The notes under the pieces were generated by a model. The model was not told the origin of the DNA. It made no database searches and saw nothing but the letters and a program-made list of their open reading frames with translations. Positions 24,437 through 35,000 of a DNA stretch of 64,000 bases are shown here, piece after piece; position 1 is the first letter of the stretch; each line of letters opens with the position of its first letter. The position numbers and the translations under genes were made by a program. The DNA comes from an uncultured Caulobacterales bacterium. GTDB lineage: Bacteria > Pseudomonadota > Alphaproteobacteria > Caulobacterales > Caulobacteraceae. The stretch is taken from contig CAILTK010000033.1 in the NCBI GenBank assembly GCA_903837135.1, positions 62,001-126,000 on the forward strand. Reading direction: 5' to 3'.

Positions 24437-24928
24437 GGTGATAAATTCCCCCTCAATGGGTCTGGCTGATTGCGGTCAAGCCCGTGCAGGTCTACGGCTC
24501 GACCGCCGGTATAGCGGTGCGCTGCCTGACCAAAGGCGATGTGACACTATTCGGCCCTCATCCAGCTGTCAACGACGAAACAAGCATCGCCGCACCCCCC
24601 GGGTTTTATATTGAATTGTGACGTTTTTATTCTCATGATAGACAGTCGTGGCGTCCCCGCGCCTAAATTCGGCCATACAAGCGCACGCCGCAGCCGAGCT
24701 TGATGTGGCGACAACATGGTGGCGGCGCCGGCGACAGCTTGCCGACGCGGTAGAGCAGGGCGGCGGCTTCTGAGCTTCCCGTTTTTAGACCCGCGAATGC
24801 TTGCGCCGGGAGACAGAGCAGAAGTGCGTCACCTCGCCCGGCCGTCCGACGTTTGGACCATCCCCGCGGCCGTGCTCTAAGCCACGTCCCGTTGCGCCGA
24901 TGAACGCCCCACATATGTTGTCTCCCCC
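24437..24928. other. 492-bp intergenic region between the divergent secreted-protein and WbsX-RgpF genes
   Basis: The secreted-protein promoter lies in the left half. The stretch 24600-24640 is locally AT-rich (TTTTATATTG, TTTTTATTCTCATGATAG) and could act as an upstream activating element for it. The right half is GC-rich and shows no convincing gene; the short open frames there lack coding character. Confidence 0.5.
24544..24572 (-). promoter_or_regulatory. Sigma-70-type promoter candidate for the secreted-protein gene
   Basis: On the minus strand a perfect TTGACA -35 box (24572-24567) is separated by 17 bases from TAGTGT (24549-24544), a weak -10. Transcription would start about 100 bases ahead of the ATG at 24436, leaving a long leader. 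The -35 match is strong; the -10 is poor. Confidence 0.5.
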
Positions 24929-27385
24929 ATGTCACAGTTGATCCTCAACGTCGCTCAGCTGAAGCATCTGCAACTCGGCCCGGACGGGGTGATGTCGGCC
25001 GAGACCGCCGACCCTCAGATCTATCTGGCGCCGTCGGACGGGCGCTTTACCCAGCTGGAGGTCGACAAGGCCGTCTTCAGGGCGAAACTGGAGCGGGTGG
25101 GAGACGCCGCCCTCGTCAATCCATGCCTATACCTCGACTACGGCGAGGGCTTCAGCGAGGCCAGGGAAGGCCGCCTGCGGCTGCGGCCGGACGCGGCGGG
25201 CGTCGTGTCGGTGGAGATCGCCTCGCCCTGGCGGCTGCGCTCGCTGCGCCTGGACCCTTCAGAGCGGATCTGCCGCCTCACCCTGGGGCCCGCCACCCTG
25301 GCGCCGGCCCCGGGCGCCAAGCCGCAGAAGCCGGCCGGTGGAGCGCTGAGCCTGCTGCGCCGGGCCTACCGGAGCCTGCCGCTTCCGCTGGGGCTGAAGC
25401 GCGCGGCGGCGCGCCGGCTCGTCTCCACCCGGATACAGCGCCGGCTGTCGATCGCCCGTCTCGGCGGCGGCGCGAATCACCGCGTGGCCAAGGCCACGGC
25501 CTATCGCGCGGCCTACGAGGCGGCCCTGGCGACTCAGCTCGGCTGGCGCAGCCCGCTGTTCGGCGCCCCGCGGTTGACGCCGGTCGACGCCGGGCGGGCC
25601 GACGCCCGGGTCATCGCCTTCCACCTTCCCCAGTATCATCCGTTCCCGGAGAACGACCGTTGGTGGGGCGCCGGCTTCACCGAATGGTCCAACGTCAGCA
25701 AGGCGGTCCCGCAATTCCTCGGTCACCAGCAGCCGAAGCTGCCGACCGATCTGGGCTTCTATGATCTTCGCAACGTCGAGAGCCTCGCCGCACAGGCGGA
25801 GCTGGCCCGGCGCCATGGCGTCTCGGGCTTCTGCTTCCACTTCTACTGGTTCGGCGGACGACGCCTGATGGAGCAGCCGTTGCTCAACTGGCTGGGCTCC
25901 GGAATCGACTTCCCCTTTGCGCTCTGCTGGGCCAACGAGAACTGGACCCGGCGCTGGGACGGAGCGGAGGACGAGCTCCTGATCGGCCAGGACCATTCGG
26001 CGGCGGACGATCTTGCGTTCATCGACTACGTCAGCCGCTATCTGCGGGATCCGCGCTATATAAGAGTGCAGGGCAAGCCGATGCTGGTGGTCTATCGGCC
26101 GCTGCTGCTGACGGACCCGAAGGCGACGGCGACGCGCTGGCGCGCGCGCGCGCTCGAACTGGGACTGCCGGGCCTGCACCTCGTGGCGGCCAACGCCTTC
26201 GGGTTCGAGGACGCCGCCTCCATCGGCTTCGACGCCCTGGTGGAGTTTCCACCCCACGGGGTGCACGCCCGCGACACCGTCGACGAGCACACCCTGCTGA
26301 ATCCTGATTTCGAGGGCGCGATCTACGATTATGCGGAGATCGTGGCGCAGGCGGCCGAGCTCGAATCGGGCGTTCCCGGGACCGTCTATCCCGGCGTCTT
26401 TCCGGGCTGGGACAATACCGCCCGGCGCAAGGGCGCGGGAAACGTGTTCTTCGGAGCGACGCCCCCGCTGTTCCGCGATTGGCTCGGCGTCGCCGCCGAC
26501 CGGGCCGCCGCCCTGCCCGCCGACCAGCGGATGATCTTCGTCAACGCCTGGAACGAATGGGCCGAGGGGGCCTATCTGGAGCCCGACCGACTGTATGGCC
26601 ACGCCCCCCTGTGCGCCGTGGCCGACCTAATCGAGCAGAGGACGCCGCCCGACGCGGGCGCGACAGCGCTGGCCGCACGCCAGCTCGAGAGCTTCGCCTG
26701 CCGCCGGGAGACCCTGGCGATCGTTCACGTCTTCTATCCGGAGCTGGCGGGGGAGATCGCGGCGCTGATTCGGCGACTGGGGCCCGTCGACCTTCTGATC
26801 ACCCTGCCGCAATCGGCCACGCAAGCGACCTTGGAGGCGGTCCTGGCCGACCTGCCGGACGCCGGCGTCGTCCTGACGCCCAACCGCGGCCGCGACGTGC
26901 TGCCCTTCCTGATCGCGCTGCAGACGGCGTTGGCGCTCCCCGGGGCGGGATGGGCGCGAGGCCTGAAGCTGCATACCAAACGCTCGGCGCACCTGGCGAG
27001 CGGCGACGCCTGGCGCGCCTCCCTCTATGAGGGGCTACTGCACGCCGATCCGCTTCCGTCCGCCGGGACGGGACCACGCGTCGGGCTCAGCGCGCCGTCG
27101 GGCGCGCTCCGACCGCTGACCGGCGACGCCATGGTCAACAATATCGGCCGGGTGGAGGCGTTGGCGCGCCGGATGGGGGGCGTCCTGATTCCGCAGGATC
27201 GTTTCCCCGCGGGTTCGATGTTCTGGTTCCGGCCCGCGGCGATGCGGCCCCTCCTGAACCTGTCGCTGACGGCGGCGGATTTCGAGCCCGAGCTCGGCCA
27301 GATCGACGGCTCGACCGCCCACGCGATCGAGCGGCTGTTCGGCGTGGCGTCCCGGCTGGCGGGCTTCACCGTTTCTGACCTCTGA
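24929..27385 (+). CDS. WbsX-type GH99-like/RgpF rhamnan synthesis fusion protein
   Basis: Large cytoplasmic protein of 818 residues in a polysaccharide locus. The N-terminal 220 residues are not recognised. From about 227 to 570 there is a WbsX (glycosyl-hydrolase-99-like) domain: RVIAFHLPQYHPFPENDRWW, GFTEWSNVSKA, FCFHFYWFGGRR, CWANENWTRRWDG and FVNAWNEWAEGAYLEPD. From about 590 to 810 there is an RgpF-like domain with VHVFYPEL, TPNRGRDVLPFL, LKLHTKRSAH and AGSMFWFRPAA. Such fusions are thought to act in rhamnan or O-antigen assembly, but the exact reaction is not established. The gene stands alone on the plus strand and is convergent with the sulfotransferase gene. Confidence 0.85.
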   Translation: MSQLILNVAQLKHLQLGPDGVMSAETADPQIYLAPSDGRFTQLEVDKAVFRAKLERVGDAALVNPCLYLDYGEGFSEAREGRLRLRPDAAGVVSVEIASPWRLRSLRLDPSERICRLTLGPATLAPAPGAKPQKPAGGALSLLRRAYRSLPLPLGLKRAAARRLVSTRIQRRLSIARLGGGANHRVAKATAYRAAYEAALATQLGWRSPLFGAPRLTPVDAGRADARVIAFHLPQYHPFPENDRWWGAGFTEWSNVSKAVPQFLGHQQPKLPTDLGFYDLRNVESLAAQAELARRHGVSGFCFHFYWFGGRRLMEQPLLNWLGSGIDFPFALCWANENWTRRWDGAEDELLIGQDHSAADDLAFIDYVSRYLRDPRYIRVQGKPMLVVYRPLLLTDPKATATRWRARALELGLPGLHLVAANAFGFEDAASIGFDALVEFPPHGVHARDTVDEHTLLNPDFEGAIYDYAEIVAQAAELESGVPGTVYPGVFPGWDNTARRKGAGNVFFGATPPLFRDWLGVAADRAAALPADQRMIFVNAWNEWAEGAYLEPDRLYGHAPLCAVADLIEQRTPPDAGATALAARQLESFACRRETLAIVHVFYPELAGEIAALIRRLGPVDLLITLPQSATQATLEAVLADLPDAGVVLTPNRGRDVLPFLIALQTALALPGAGWARGLKLHTKRSAHLASGDAWRASLYEGLLHADPLPSAGTGPRVGLSAPSGALRPLTGDAMVNNIGRVEALARRMGGVLIPQDRFPAGSMFWFRPAAMRPLLNLSLTAADFEPELGQIDGSTAHAIERLFGVASRLAGFTVSDL

Positions 27386-27443
27386 AACCGTCTTCCGGGA
27401 CCGTCCCGCCGCGGCGGACGAGCTGAGCGAACGGGATCGCGCC

Positions 27444-29357
27444 TCAGCCGCGCCGGCCACGGGAAAGCATCGCCCGCAAGGGCGCCGACAGCCGCCAGGT
27501 GGTGCTCGCCAGGATGGCGTCCCGCTGGGCGCGCAGGGCTTCGTATTCGGCCTGATGTTCCGCGGCGCTCTGGGTCCGGTGCTCGATATCCTGCCGCGCG
27601 GCGTTGAGATCGCGGTGGATCCGGTCGATGTCGTTCTGGCGCTCCTGCAGTTCGGCGGCCAAGCTGGTCATCGACGTCCGGAGGGACGCCACGGCATGCT
27701 CGGCCTGCTCCGCGCGATGGCGGGTCTCGCGCGCCAGCGAGTCGGACTCGCTCAGGCTCTGCCTCAGTGCGGCCTCCCGCGCCCGTCCCTCGATCAGCGC
27801 CTCGTCCAGCTGATCCACTTCCTCACGATACCGTTTCGCCTCGACATCGGCGTGCGCCAGTTGCGCTTGCGCCGCATCCAGCCGGGCCTGGTTGGCGGTC
27901 GCTTCCGCCCGGGCGGCCGATAGGTCGGCCGCGACCCTGGCCAGTTCGGTGGACTGCGCCACCTCCCGCTCCTCATGCCCGCGAAGCATCTCGCGATAGG
28001 CCTCCGCCTGGGCGTCGCGCTCCTGCAGCTGACGCTGGAAGTCCAGCGCCTGCTCATCGCGTTCGAGGATCTGGCGGCTCAGTTCCGCGATGCGCAGGTC
28101 ACGCTCGTGGACCGCCGCGTCGAGCTCGGAGACCCGTCCCGCCGTCTCATGAAGCCGACGGTCGAGGTCGTCGCGATGTGCGGCGTTTTCGGCGAGGACC
28201 GCGTTCAGCCGGGAAATTTCCGCATCGCGCTCCGGCAGGGCCGCCTCGTGACCTTCCAGTTCTTCGATCCGGATCAGAAGCCGGTCGTTGACGCCCGCGA
28301 GGTTGGTGAGGCTGCTCTCGACCGCCGTCAGACGCTGGATGCTGCGATCGCGCTCCTGGCGAAGACCGTCACGTTCCGCGGTGAGCGCGGCCACGTCGGC
28401 GTTGAAGCTCCTGAGACCGGAAATCTCCAAGGCCTGGGCCTCGATCTGCTGGACCGCCGAGGTCAGGACGCCGCCGACGACGCTCTCCACCCTCCCCAGT
28501 TCAACAGACGCCTGGTCAAGGACATCCGGGGCGCCTTCCTGGTCGCGGCTCGCGGCGAGCATCCACTGATAGGTGGCCTTCACGAAGTCGGGAATCTCGG
28601 CCCGTCGCAGAAACTGCTCGTCGCTCGTTTCGTGATGCCGCAGCGATTCGGACAGGAACCCATCGATGTCGATCGCCGACGCATCCGTCTTGCGCGGCAT
28701 GGGAAACCCGGCGGCGGCCTCGATCCGTCCGATCTGGCGCCGCCAGTCCTCGAGCAGATCGGGATAGCTGGTGAACACCCTGCGCTTGCCGCGCGTGTCG
28801 CGCTCGGCGGCCAGCAGATAGTTGGTCCACAGCAGGATCGCCTTCTGCACCGAGAAGTTGATCAGGCTGCTGCCCTTGCGCTCCATCAGGGAGTTGGCGA
28901 CCTCGAGCGGGTTGCGCACGCAGATGATGTAGGTCGGCTCGAACCCGGCCGCGTCGAAAACCCGGTTCCAGACGCTGAGCAGGAGACTGGTGCGGGGATC
29001 CTTCAGGACGATCGGATCACGGGCGTCGAACTCCGCCGCCAGGGCTTCCGCCGCCTTGCCGGCGAAGTAGGTGTCGAAGTTGGACAAGAATGTCTGGGGC
29101 CGGGCGGCGAACACATCGTCCCAGCGCAGGTCGACGGCGCGCAGGGCCTCGTCATTCACGCTCACGATGCGCGACGACTCCCAGAAACCGGTGGGATTGT
29201 CGGCCGCCGGCGGAAGCAGCGTCCGCGGCAGCTGGGCGCCGCTGAGCGCCAATACCCGGGACATGGCCGACGTGCCGCTGCGATGCATACCCAAGACCAC
29301 GAGCGCGCGGCGCGGCGCCGTCGCGGGATCCTTAAGAGACGTGGGCTCTTCGGCCAT
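27444..29357 (-). CDS. Sulfotransferase-like protein with long coiled coil
   Basis: The first 300 residues are a sulfotransferase domain: the PAPS 5'-phosphosulfate loop VVLGMHRSGTSAMSRVL and the 3'-phosphate-binding IICVRNPLEVANSLMERKGS. It could sulfate a sugar of the surface polymer. Residues about 320-610 are heptad-rich coiled coil full of Arg, Glu, Ala and Gln. The end carries ASTTWRLSAPLRAML, a motif shared with two other proteins in the window. Length 637 residues. It is the last gene of a minus-strand run GT-asnB-methyltransferase-sulfotransferase. Confidence 0.83.
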   Translation of the reverse strand: MAEEPTSLKDPATAPRRALVVLGMHRSGTSAMSRVLALSGAQLPRTLLPPAADNPTGFWESSRIVSVNDEALRAVDLRWDDVFAARPQTFLSNFDTYFAGKAAEALAAEFDARDPIVLKDPRTSLLLSVWNRVFDAAGFEPTYIICVRNPLEVANSLMERKGSSLINFSVQKAILLWTNYLLAAERDTRGKRRVFTSYPDLLEDWRRQIGRIEAAAGFPMPRKTDASAIDIDGFLSESLRHHETSDEQFLRRAEIPDFVKATYQWMLAASRDQEGAPDVLDQASVELGRVESVVGGVLTSAVQQIEAQALEISGLRSFNADVAALTAERDGLRQERDRSIQRLTAVESSLTNLAGVNDRLLIRIEELEGHEAALPERDAEISRLNAVLAENAAHRDDLDRRLHETAGRVSELDAAVHERDLRIAELSRQILERDEQALDFQRQLQERDAQAEAYREMLRGHEEREVAQSTELARVAADLSAARAEATANQARLDAAQAQLAHADVEAKRYREEVDQLDEALIEGRAREAALRQSLSESDSLARETRHRAEQAEHAVASLRTSMTSLAAELQERQNDIDRIHRDLNAARQDIEHRTQSAAEHQAEYEALRAQRDAILASTTWRLSAPLRAMLSRGRRG

Positions 29358-29404
29358 CGAGTTGCATCTAACCTTCGTTCAGGGGCGCGGGAAAGCTTAG
29401 CCGG

Positions 29405-30256
29405 TCAGGCCGCCTTCTTCAAAATGGTGATGGTCTCGGCGCCATTCTGTAGGGATTCCGCGATATCGAAACTGTTCTTCATGTATTCGCGCATCCGCTG
29501 GAACAGTCGGCGCGTCGCCCGGCCGTCCCACGCATGGAAATGGATGCGATTGTCGGTCTTGATGAAGTGTTCCACCTTGGCTGCGACTTCCACATCGGAT
29601 TCGATGCCGTCCACAAGCCGCGAGAACTCGGCATAGTGGGCGCGATCACCTTCCGCCGTTCCGAATTCATGATCGATGATCAGATGATCGAACGGGGTGT
29701 TGGGACGCTTGTGATCGAAGCTGTGCTGTCTGTCCGGCAGGGCGTAAAACAGGGCGCCGCCGGGGCGAAGCTTCCTGAGATGAACCTTGATGGTCCCGAT
29801 CGGGTCCTTGGAATGTTCGAGGAAATGGTTGGCCACGACGAAGTCGAGACTGTTGTCGGGCAGACTGTCGAGGATCTCGCCATCGTCGAGGATGTCGACC
29901 TCAACGGCGCTGGTGATGTCGTTGTAGATCGACAGCGAGTACTCGCGGGTGACGTAGTCCACATAGCGCACGGACGCCCTCTGCGAGAGCATGGCCGGAA
30001 AGTGCAGGGCGCCGATCTCCACGCCCTCGCCTTGAAGATGAATGAGCGACAGCGCGTCGCGGGCGCTACGAAGCGGGGGCCCGTCCACGGCCAGAAGCTC
30101 CTTGCCCGCTGGGGTGCGGATGGCCCTTCCGCCGAACGCGGTCGTGTACATCTCTCCGGTCGGTATGTGATATCGAACGCCGTCGTGGACTAGGTAGAGG
30201 TGCCCCGGCGCGTCCGGAAATCCGGCGCAAAGACTGTAGTCCTGTATCCCCAGCAT
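29405..30256 (-). CDS. SAM-dependent class I methyltransferase (EIG family)
   Basis: 283-residue methyltransferase of the same family as the ones at 5594 and 44402. It has a 75-residue N-terminal extension (VRYHIPTGEMYTTAFGGRAIR), then motif I GVEIGALHFPAM, VVANHFLEHSKDPIGTIK, LRPGGALFYALPDRQHSFDH, the FDHLIIDHEFG segment and IHFHAWDGRATRRLFQ. The N-terminal extension may bind the acceptor. It starts 6 bp after asnB and overlaps nothing, so is likely part of the same transcript. Acceptor unknown, presumably sugar. Confidence 0.82.
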   Translation of the reverse strand: MLGIQDYSLCAGFPDAPGHLYLVHDGVRYHIPTGEMYTTAFGGRAIRTPAGKELLAVDGPPLRSARDALSLIHLQGEGVEIGALHFPAMLSQRASVRYVDYVTREYSLSIYNDITSAVEVDILDDGEILDSLPDNSLDFVVANHFLEHSKDPIGTIKVHLRKLRPGGALFYALPDRQHSFDHKRPNTPFDHLIIDHEFGTAEGDRAHYAEFSRLVDGIESDVEVAAKVEHFIKTDNRIHFHAWDGRATRRLFQRMREYMKNSFDIAESLQNGAETITILKKAA

Positions 30257-30262
30257 AGCTCG

Positions 30263-32038
30263 TCAGGCCGCTATCCGCCGAGGCGCGCTCATCGCGCCCC
30301 GCTCTTCGGCGCAGTCATACCACTGCAACATGACCAGAAATGTCCAGATGCGCAGAGTGTCGACATTTTCCCCGGAAAAATGACGGTCGGCGGCGGCGCG
30401 GACCGCGGTCAGATCGAGCGTCCCGGCCAGCTCCGTCCGATTGAGCCGAGACAACAGATCGTAAAGCCGCTCGCGAAGCCGCAGGACCAGCTGATCGAGC
30501 GGGACCGAAAACCCCATCTTGGGCCGTTCGACCACCGAGCGCGGAAGCCTGGCCCCGAACGCATCGCGCAGGACGCGCTTGCCGACCCCATCCCGCCACT
30601 TGAAGGACGGGGGAAGACTGCAGACGAATTCGACCAGGGGGACGCTCAGAAAGGGGAAGCGCCCCTCCAGGCCGTTGGCCATGAGCATCTTGTCCGCCTT
30701 CATCATCAGGTTCTCGGGCAGCCAGGTCTTCAGGTCGTACTGCAGCATGCCGTCGAGCACATCCCGCTCGAAGAAGTAGCTCGACTGGGGAAAGGCCCGG
30801 ACCGGCGACGGGGGATCGACCAGGAAAGCGCCCGCATTGTCGAAATACCAGCTGAACCTGGTGAAGCGGCGGAATTGCTCGGCGGCGTCAGCCGGCTGCG
30901 CCTCGAGGACGCGGGCGTACTGCGGATACCCCGCCAGCATCTCGTCGCTGCCTTCCCCGGAAAGCACCACGGTGACGTGCTTTCTGATCTCCCGGCAGAG
31001 AATGTGCAGCGGGAAGCAGGCCGCGTCGGCGATCGGCTCGTCCATCGCCCAGACGATGTCCTCGAAGTCGGCCACGATCGCGTCGACCGACGTTTCGAAG
31101 GTATGGTGCTCCTGCCCGAACTTGCGCGCCACATCGTGCGAATATTCGAACTCGTTGACGTCGGGAAAGCCGACGTTGAAGGTTTTGTAGTGTGCGCCCA
31201 GTTCGGCGCACAGGCAGGCGATCACGCTGGAGTCGATGCCGCCGCTGAGCGTCAGTCCGATCGGCGCCTCGCCCATCATCTGCCCGCGCACGCTGTCTTT
31301 CAGCAGGGCGTAAAGCTGCTCCTTCGCCGCGTCATAGGAGATGGCGCTATGACGGTCGACGGCCGGCAGATCCCAGTACCGCCGCCGCGCGACGCGCCCC
31401 GCCTCGATCCGCAGATAGCAGCCCGCCTCTAGCCGACGGATGCGGGCGAACAAGGTCGACGCGCCCGTGGCGTAGCGGTGCGCCAGATAGGTCTGCAGGC
31501 TGCCCCTATCGAGACCGAGGTCCAGTCCGCCGACGGCGAGAATGGCGCGGAGTTCGCTGGCGAAGATGATCCGCGTCTCATCCTCATAATAATAGAGCGG
31601 CTTGATTCCGAGCTGATCGCGCATCAGGTGGAAGACCGGCTCTGCGCGGCGCAGATCCCAGAACATCGCCGACGCCATGCCGTTGCAGCGGCCGAACACG
31701 TCCGGACCCAAGGCTGCGAACCCCTCGAGCAGGCTCTCGGTATCGCAGTGCGTGCGGAACGACACGCCGTTCAGGTCCGCGCGCAGGTCCTGGTGATTGA
31801 AGATCTCGCCGTTGTAGGCGACGCCGACCCGGCCCTCTCCCGTGGTCATCGGCTGCTGGCCGGAAGCGATGTCCACGATCGCCAGCCGCCGGTGCACCAC
31901 GGCGAAGCCCGGTCCGATCGTGCGTCCGGTCTCGTCCGGCCCCCGATGGCTCAGCGCCGCTTCCATCCGGTCGAGGGTCAGCGAGGCGTCCGCGGCCGCT
32001 TCGCCGCTCTTCCAGATCACGCCGCCCAGGCCGCACAT
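30263..32038 (-). CDS. asnB: Asparagine synthase (glutamine-hydrolysing), AsnB type
   Basis: Class-II glutamine amidotransferase fused to an ATP-dependent amide-forming domain. The N-terminal nucleophile is Cys2 of MCGLGG; a typical RLAIVDI glutamine pocket and YNGEIFNHQDLR motif follow. The synthetase half holds the ATP pyrophosphatase loop LSGGIDSSVIACL and FLSVPLVEFVCSLP. Length 591 residues. Placed between a glycosyltransferase and a methyltransferase it may amidate a sugar acid instead of aspartate, as the WbpS-type amidotransferases do. It starts one base after the stop of the large glycosyltransferase. Confidence 0.9.
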   Translation of the reverse strand: MCGLGGVIWKSGEAAADASLTLDRMEAALSHRGPDETGRTIGPGFAVVHRRLAIVDIASGQQPMTTGEGRVGVAYNGEIFNHQDLRADLNGVSFRTHCDTESLLEGFAALGPDVFGRCNGMASAMFWDLRRAEPVFHLMRDQLGIKPLYYYEDETRIIFASELRAILAVGGLDLGLDRGSLQTYLAHRYATGASTLFARIRRLEAGCYLRIEAGRVARRRYWDLPAVDRHSAISYDAAKEQLYALLKDSVRGQMMGEAPIGLTLSGGIDSSVIACLCAELGAHYKTFNVGFPDVNEFEYSHDVARKFGQEHHTFETSVDAIVADFEDIVWAMDEPIADAACFPLHILCREIRKHVTVVLSGEGSDEMLAGYPQYARVLEAQPADAAEQFRRFTRFSWYFDNAGAFLVDPPSPVRAFPQSSYFFERDVLDGMLQYDLKTWLPENLMMKADKMLMANGLEGRFPFLSVPLVEFVCSLPPSFKWRDGVGKRVLRDAFGARLPRSVVERPKMGFSVPLDQLVLRLRERLYDLLSRLNRTELAGTLDLTAVRAAADRHFSGENVDTLRIWTFLVMLQWYDCAEERGAMSAPRRIAA

Positions 32039-32039
32039 G

Positions 32040-35000
32040 CTAGTCGCTCACCACTTTATTGATCAGCTTCGACCAGGACGACAGATACCGATCCTGGTTG
32101 AAGATATCGAGGGCCGTTCGGCGCCCGGCCAGGCCGATCCTCTCGCACGCTTCGGGGTTGCGCGCCAGGAAGCGGAGCTGGTCGGCGAGCTCTTCCGGCG
32201 ACTCCCCGTAAAAGCCGTTCTCGCCGTTCCGGATGAACAGATCGACATCGTAGTTTCGCAGGCTGACGCTGGCCAGGCCGGCCATCATCGCCTCACCGCG
32301 CGATCGGGGCATGGGAGAGCGTTCGGTCGGATTGAAGTAGACCGAATGCGCGCCGACCTCGCGCACATAGTTCTGAAACTTGGCGGTCGCCCACTCGGCG
32401 GTTCGCTCTGTGTAGGCCGGCTCGGGATCGGGGGTGCGCAGAAACGCGATCGAGGTTTCGGGCGACAGGGCGGCGACCTTCCGAGCGACATTCCAGCCAT
32501 TGTAGACGGGACGGTTCATCATCGCCCGCTTGGGCATGGTGACCACGCCGCGGTCCCTCGATCCCAGCGGATATTCGTGCGGCGAGAACCCGTGCCAGAT
32601 CACCTCCGAGCGGGCGAAGCCCCAGTCCTGCTGGGCCTGGTAGGCGTTGCAGACGACGGTCATGTCGCCACAAAGGCGGCGAATCCGGGCGACGTTGCTC
32701 TCGGAAGTGATCGCCGCTCCGTCGGGGGCGAGGGCGAACTGAGGCGTGCCGTGGCAGATGGCGATCTTGGGCAGGTCCCACTGCAGGGCAGCCATGAACG
32801 ACGCGCCCCAGTCGGGGCTCAACAGCAAGGTCTCGTACTCCGGCTCGTCCGGCGTCTCCATCAGGTCCGGCCGCAGGGCGTTCTCGTCGAAGTGCAGGAT
32901 GGCCAGATCGTAGTCGCGCGGATCGATCTGGCTCATCGGCTCCAGCCGCGCGTTCGATGGAAGGGGGCGCTGCGACCAGTCCCAGTCATCGCACACCCGA
33001 CTCCCGGACTGGGTCGCGAGCGTGAACGCGTGGCCGGTCTTATAGAGTTCGTACTGGTGCGGGACGTGCCAACGGTAGGTCAGGACGCGCAGCTTGCGAT
33101 GGCGATCGATGATCACCGGCGCGCGCTGGTAGCGCCCGTAGATGTCCTGCAGGACGGTGAAGTCGGGGTGGTCGTCGAGCTCGGCGCCCGAACCGCGCGC
33201 CCACTGCACGATCGCGCCATAGGTGCGGACTCCCCACTGGCGCGCCAGCAGGCTGATCTCCGGATGCTTGTCGTGCAGGCGGCGGAAGTTCCTGAGCGAG
33301 CGCATAGCCTTGTCCGGGCGATCGACCGAGTCCGGATGACTGACGTGGATCGAGGCCGTCGCCGAAACGAACTTGAGGCGGGCGCCGGCCTTGTACAGCC
33401 GGCATCCCATCTCGACGTCCTCCCAACCGAAGCCAGAGTCCGGCGCGGCGCTGTAGCTGAACAGCTCGTCGAAGAGCACCCCGCCCAGCGTCTCGTCCAG
33501 ATAGCTGCGGCGGATCGAGAAGTTGCGCGTGATCGTGTTGACGAAGCTCTCGAGATTGACGCCGTCCTGCATATCCGCCGCGGCGGCGGCGGCCGCGGGG
33601 TCCGGCTCGAAGCAGTTCAGCACGGACAGGGCCGGTCGATCGCCCGTCTCGATGTTCATCGGACCGAATACCGCGTCCGCGTCGCCCTTCAGATAGGCGG
33701 CGACGTGTTCGGCGAGGAAGTCGCGGTTCAACATGCAGTCTGCGTCAACTACGACGATGATGTCGCCGTCGGACTGGGCGATGCCCGCGTTGCGGCTGCC
33801 GCAGTTGCCGAGGTTGACCGCGTTGCTCAGGATCCGCACGCGCATGTGAGGATTGCTGTCGGCCTGAGGCAGGCGCCAGCGCTGGAACCGGGCCACCGCC
33901 TGAACCGAATCGTCCGGCGACCGGTCGTCGACCAGGACGACTTCGTATTCGCCCTCGTACGATTGCCGGCGAAGGGATTCCAGGAAGAATCCCACCTCCT
34001 TGGCCTTGTTGTAGAGGATCGCCACCACCGTGACCTTCGGCAGGACGACGCCACGCGCAAGCGCGCTGGACGATCTGATCCGTCCGCTGAGCGCGGCGTT
34101 GTAGACGGCCGCCATCTCCTGGACGGTCTGATCCACGTCGAAGCGGACCGCGATGGTGTCCGCCGCCTGCGCGCCGAGCCGCTGACGCAGCGCGGGATCG
34201 TCCGCAAGCCGGGTCATGGCGTCGAGCCATTCGAACTCGCTCCGCGCCAGCACGCCGTTGAGACCGTGTTCGATCACGGAGGCATAGCTGCTGGTGGCGG
34301 ACGCGATGGTCGGAATACCGTAGAGCGCCGCCTCGAAGATCTTCAGCTCGCTCTTGGCGTTCGTGAAAGCGTTGTCGAGTTCGAGCGGCGCCAGGTTCAC
34401 GTCCACAGAAGCAAGGACCTGCAGCATCTGGTCATGCGGCGCCAGCGGAACACGCACGAACTGGTCGCCGTAATGATCGAACTCGCTGGCGGCGGCCAGT
34501 TCGCCCATGGCCAGGAACTCCACGTCGGACCGGGCCCGAAGGATGCTGTGCAGCGCGCCCTTCACGGCCTCGAAGTCATGCTCATGGGTGTTGGTGCCGC
34601 TGAAATACGCGAACCGCGTCCGGCTGCGCCCGGCCCGCGAAGCCCGTTCTTCGCGAACCGCCGCCGCCGCCGCGTAGGTCCTGCGTCCAATGTTGTTGGG
34701 GACTACGAAGGCGCGCACGCCGCGCGCCTCCACCTCGGCCTTCAGGGCGAAGGTGGAGCAGGTGGTGAAGTCGCAGCGCAGCATGGTCTCGAGGTTGCGG
34801 TGCACGTAGTCGCGCGTCCGCTGCTTGTCCTCCTCGCACCAGAACTCGATCTGGCGCATCAGGTTGATCTTCTCGGGCGCGAACACCAGGTCGTCGATGT
34901 CGAAGATCACGGGACGCCCCGCCGCCCGGAACCGGTCGATCAGCGCAAAGGCGGAGGGGCCGGAGACGATGCGGCACATCACCAGGATGTCGGCTTCGAT

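Noticed and set aside
20990-24469. A 1159-codon plus-strand open frame across gspE and the secreted-protein gene
   Set aside because: It overlaps two well-supported minus-strand genes and has shadow-type composition; high GC makes long antisense frames common.
24663-24935. Possible 90-residue protein in the large intergenic region
   Set aside because: No recognisable motif or ribosome binding site; it overlaps the start of the WbsX-RgpF gene.
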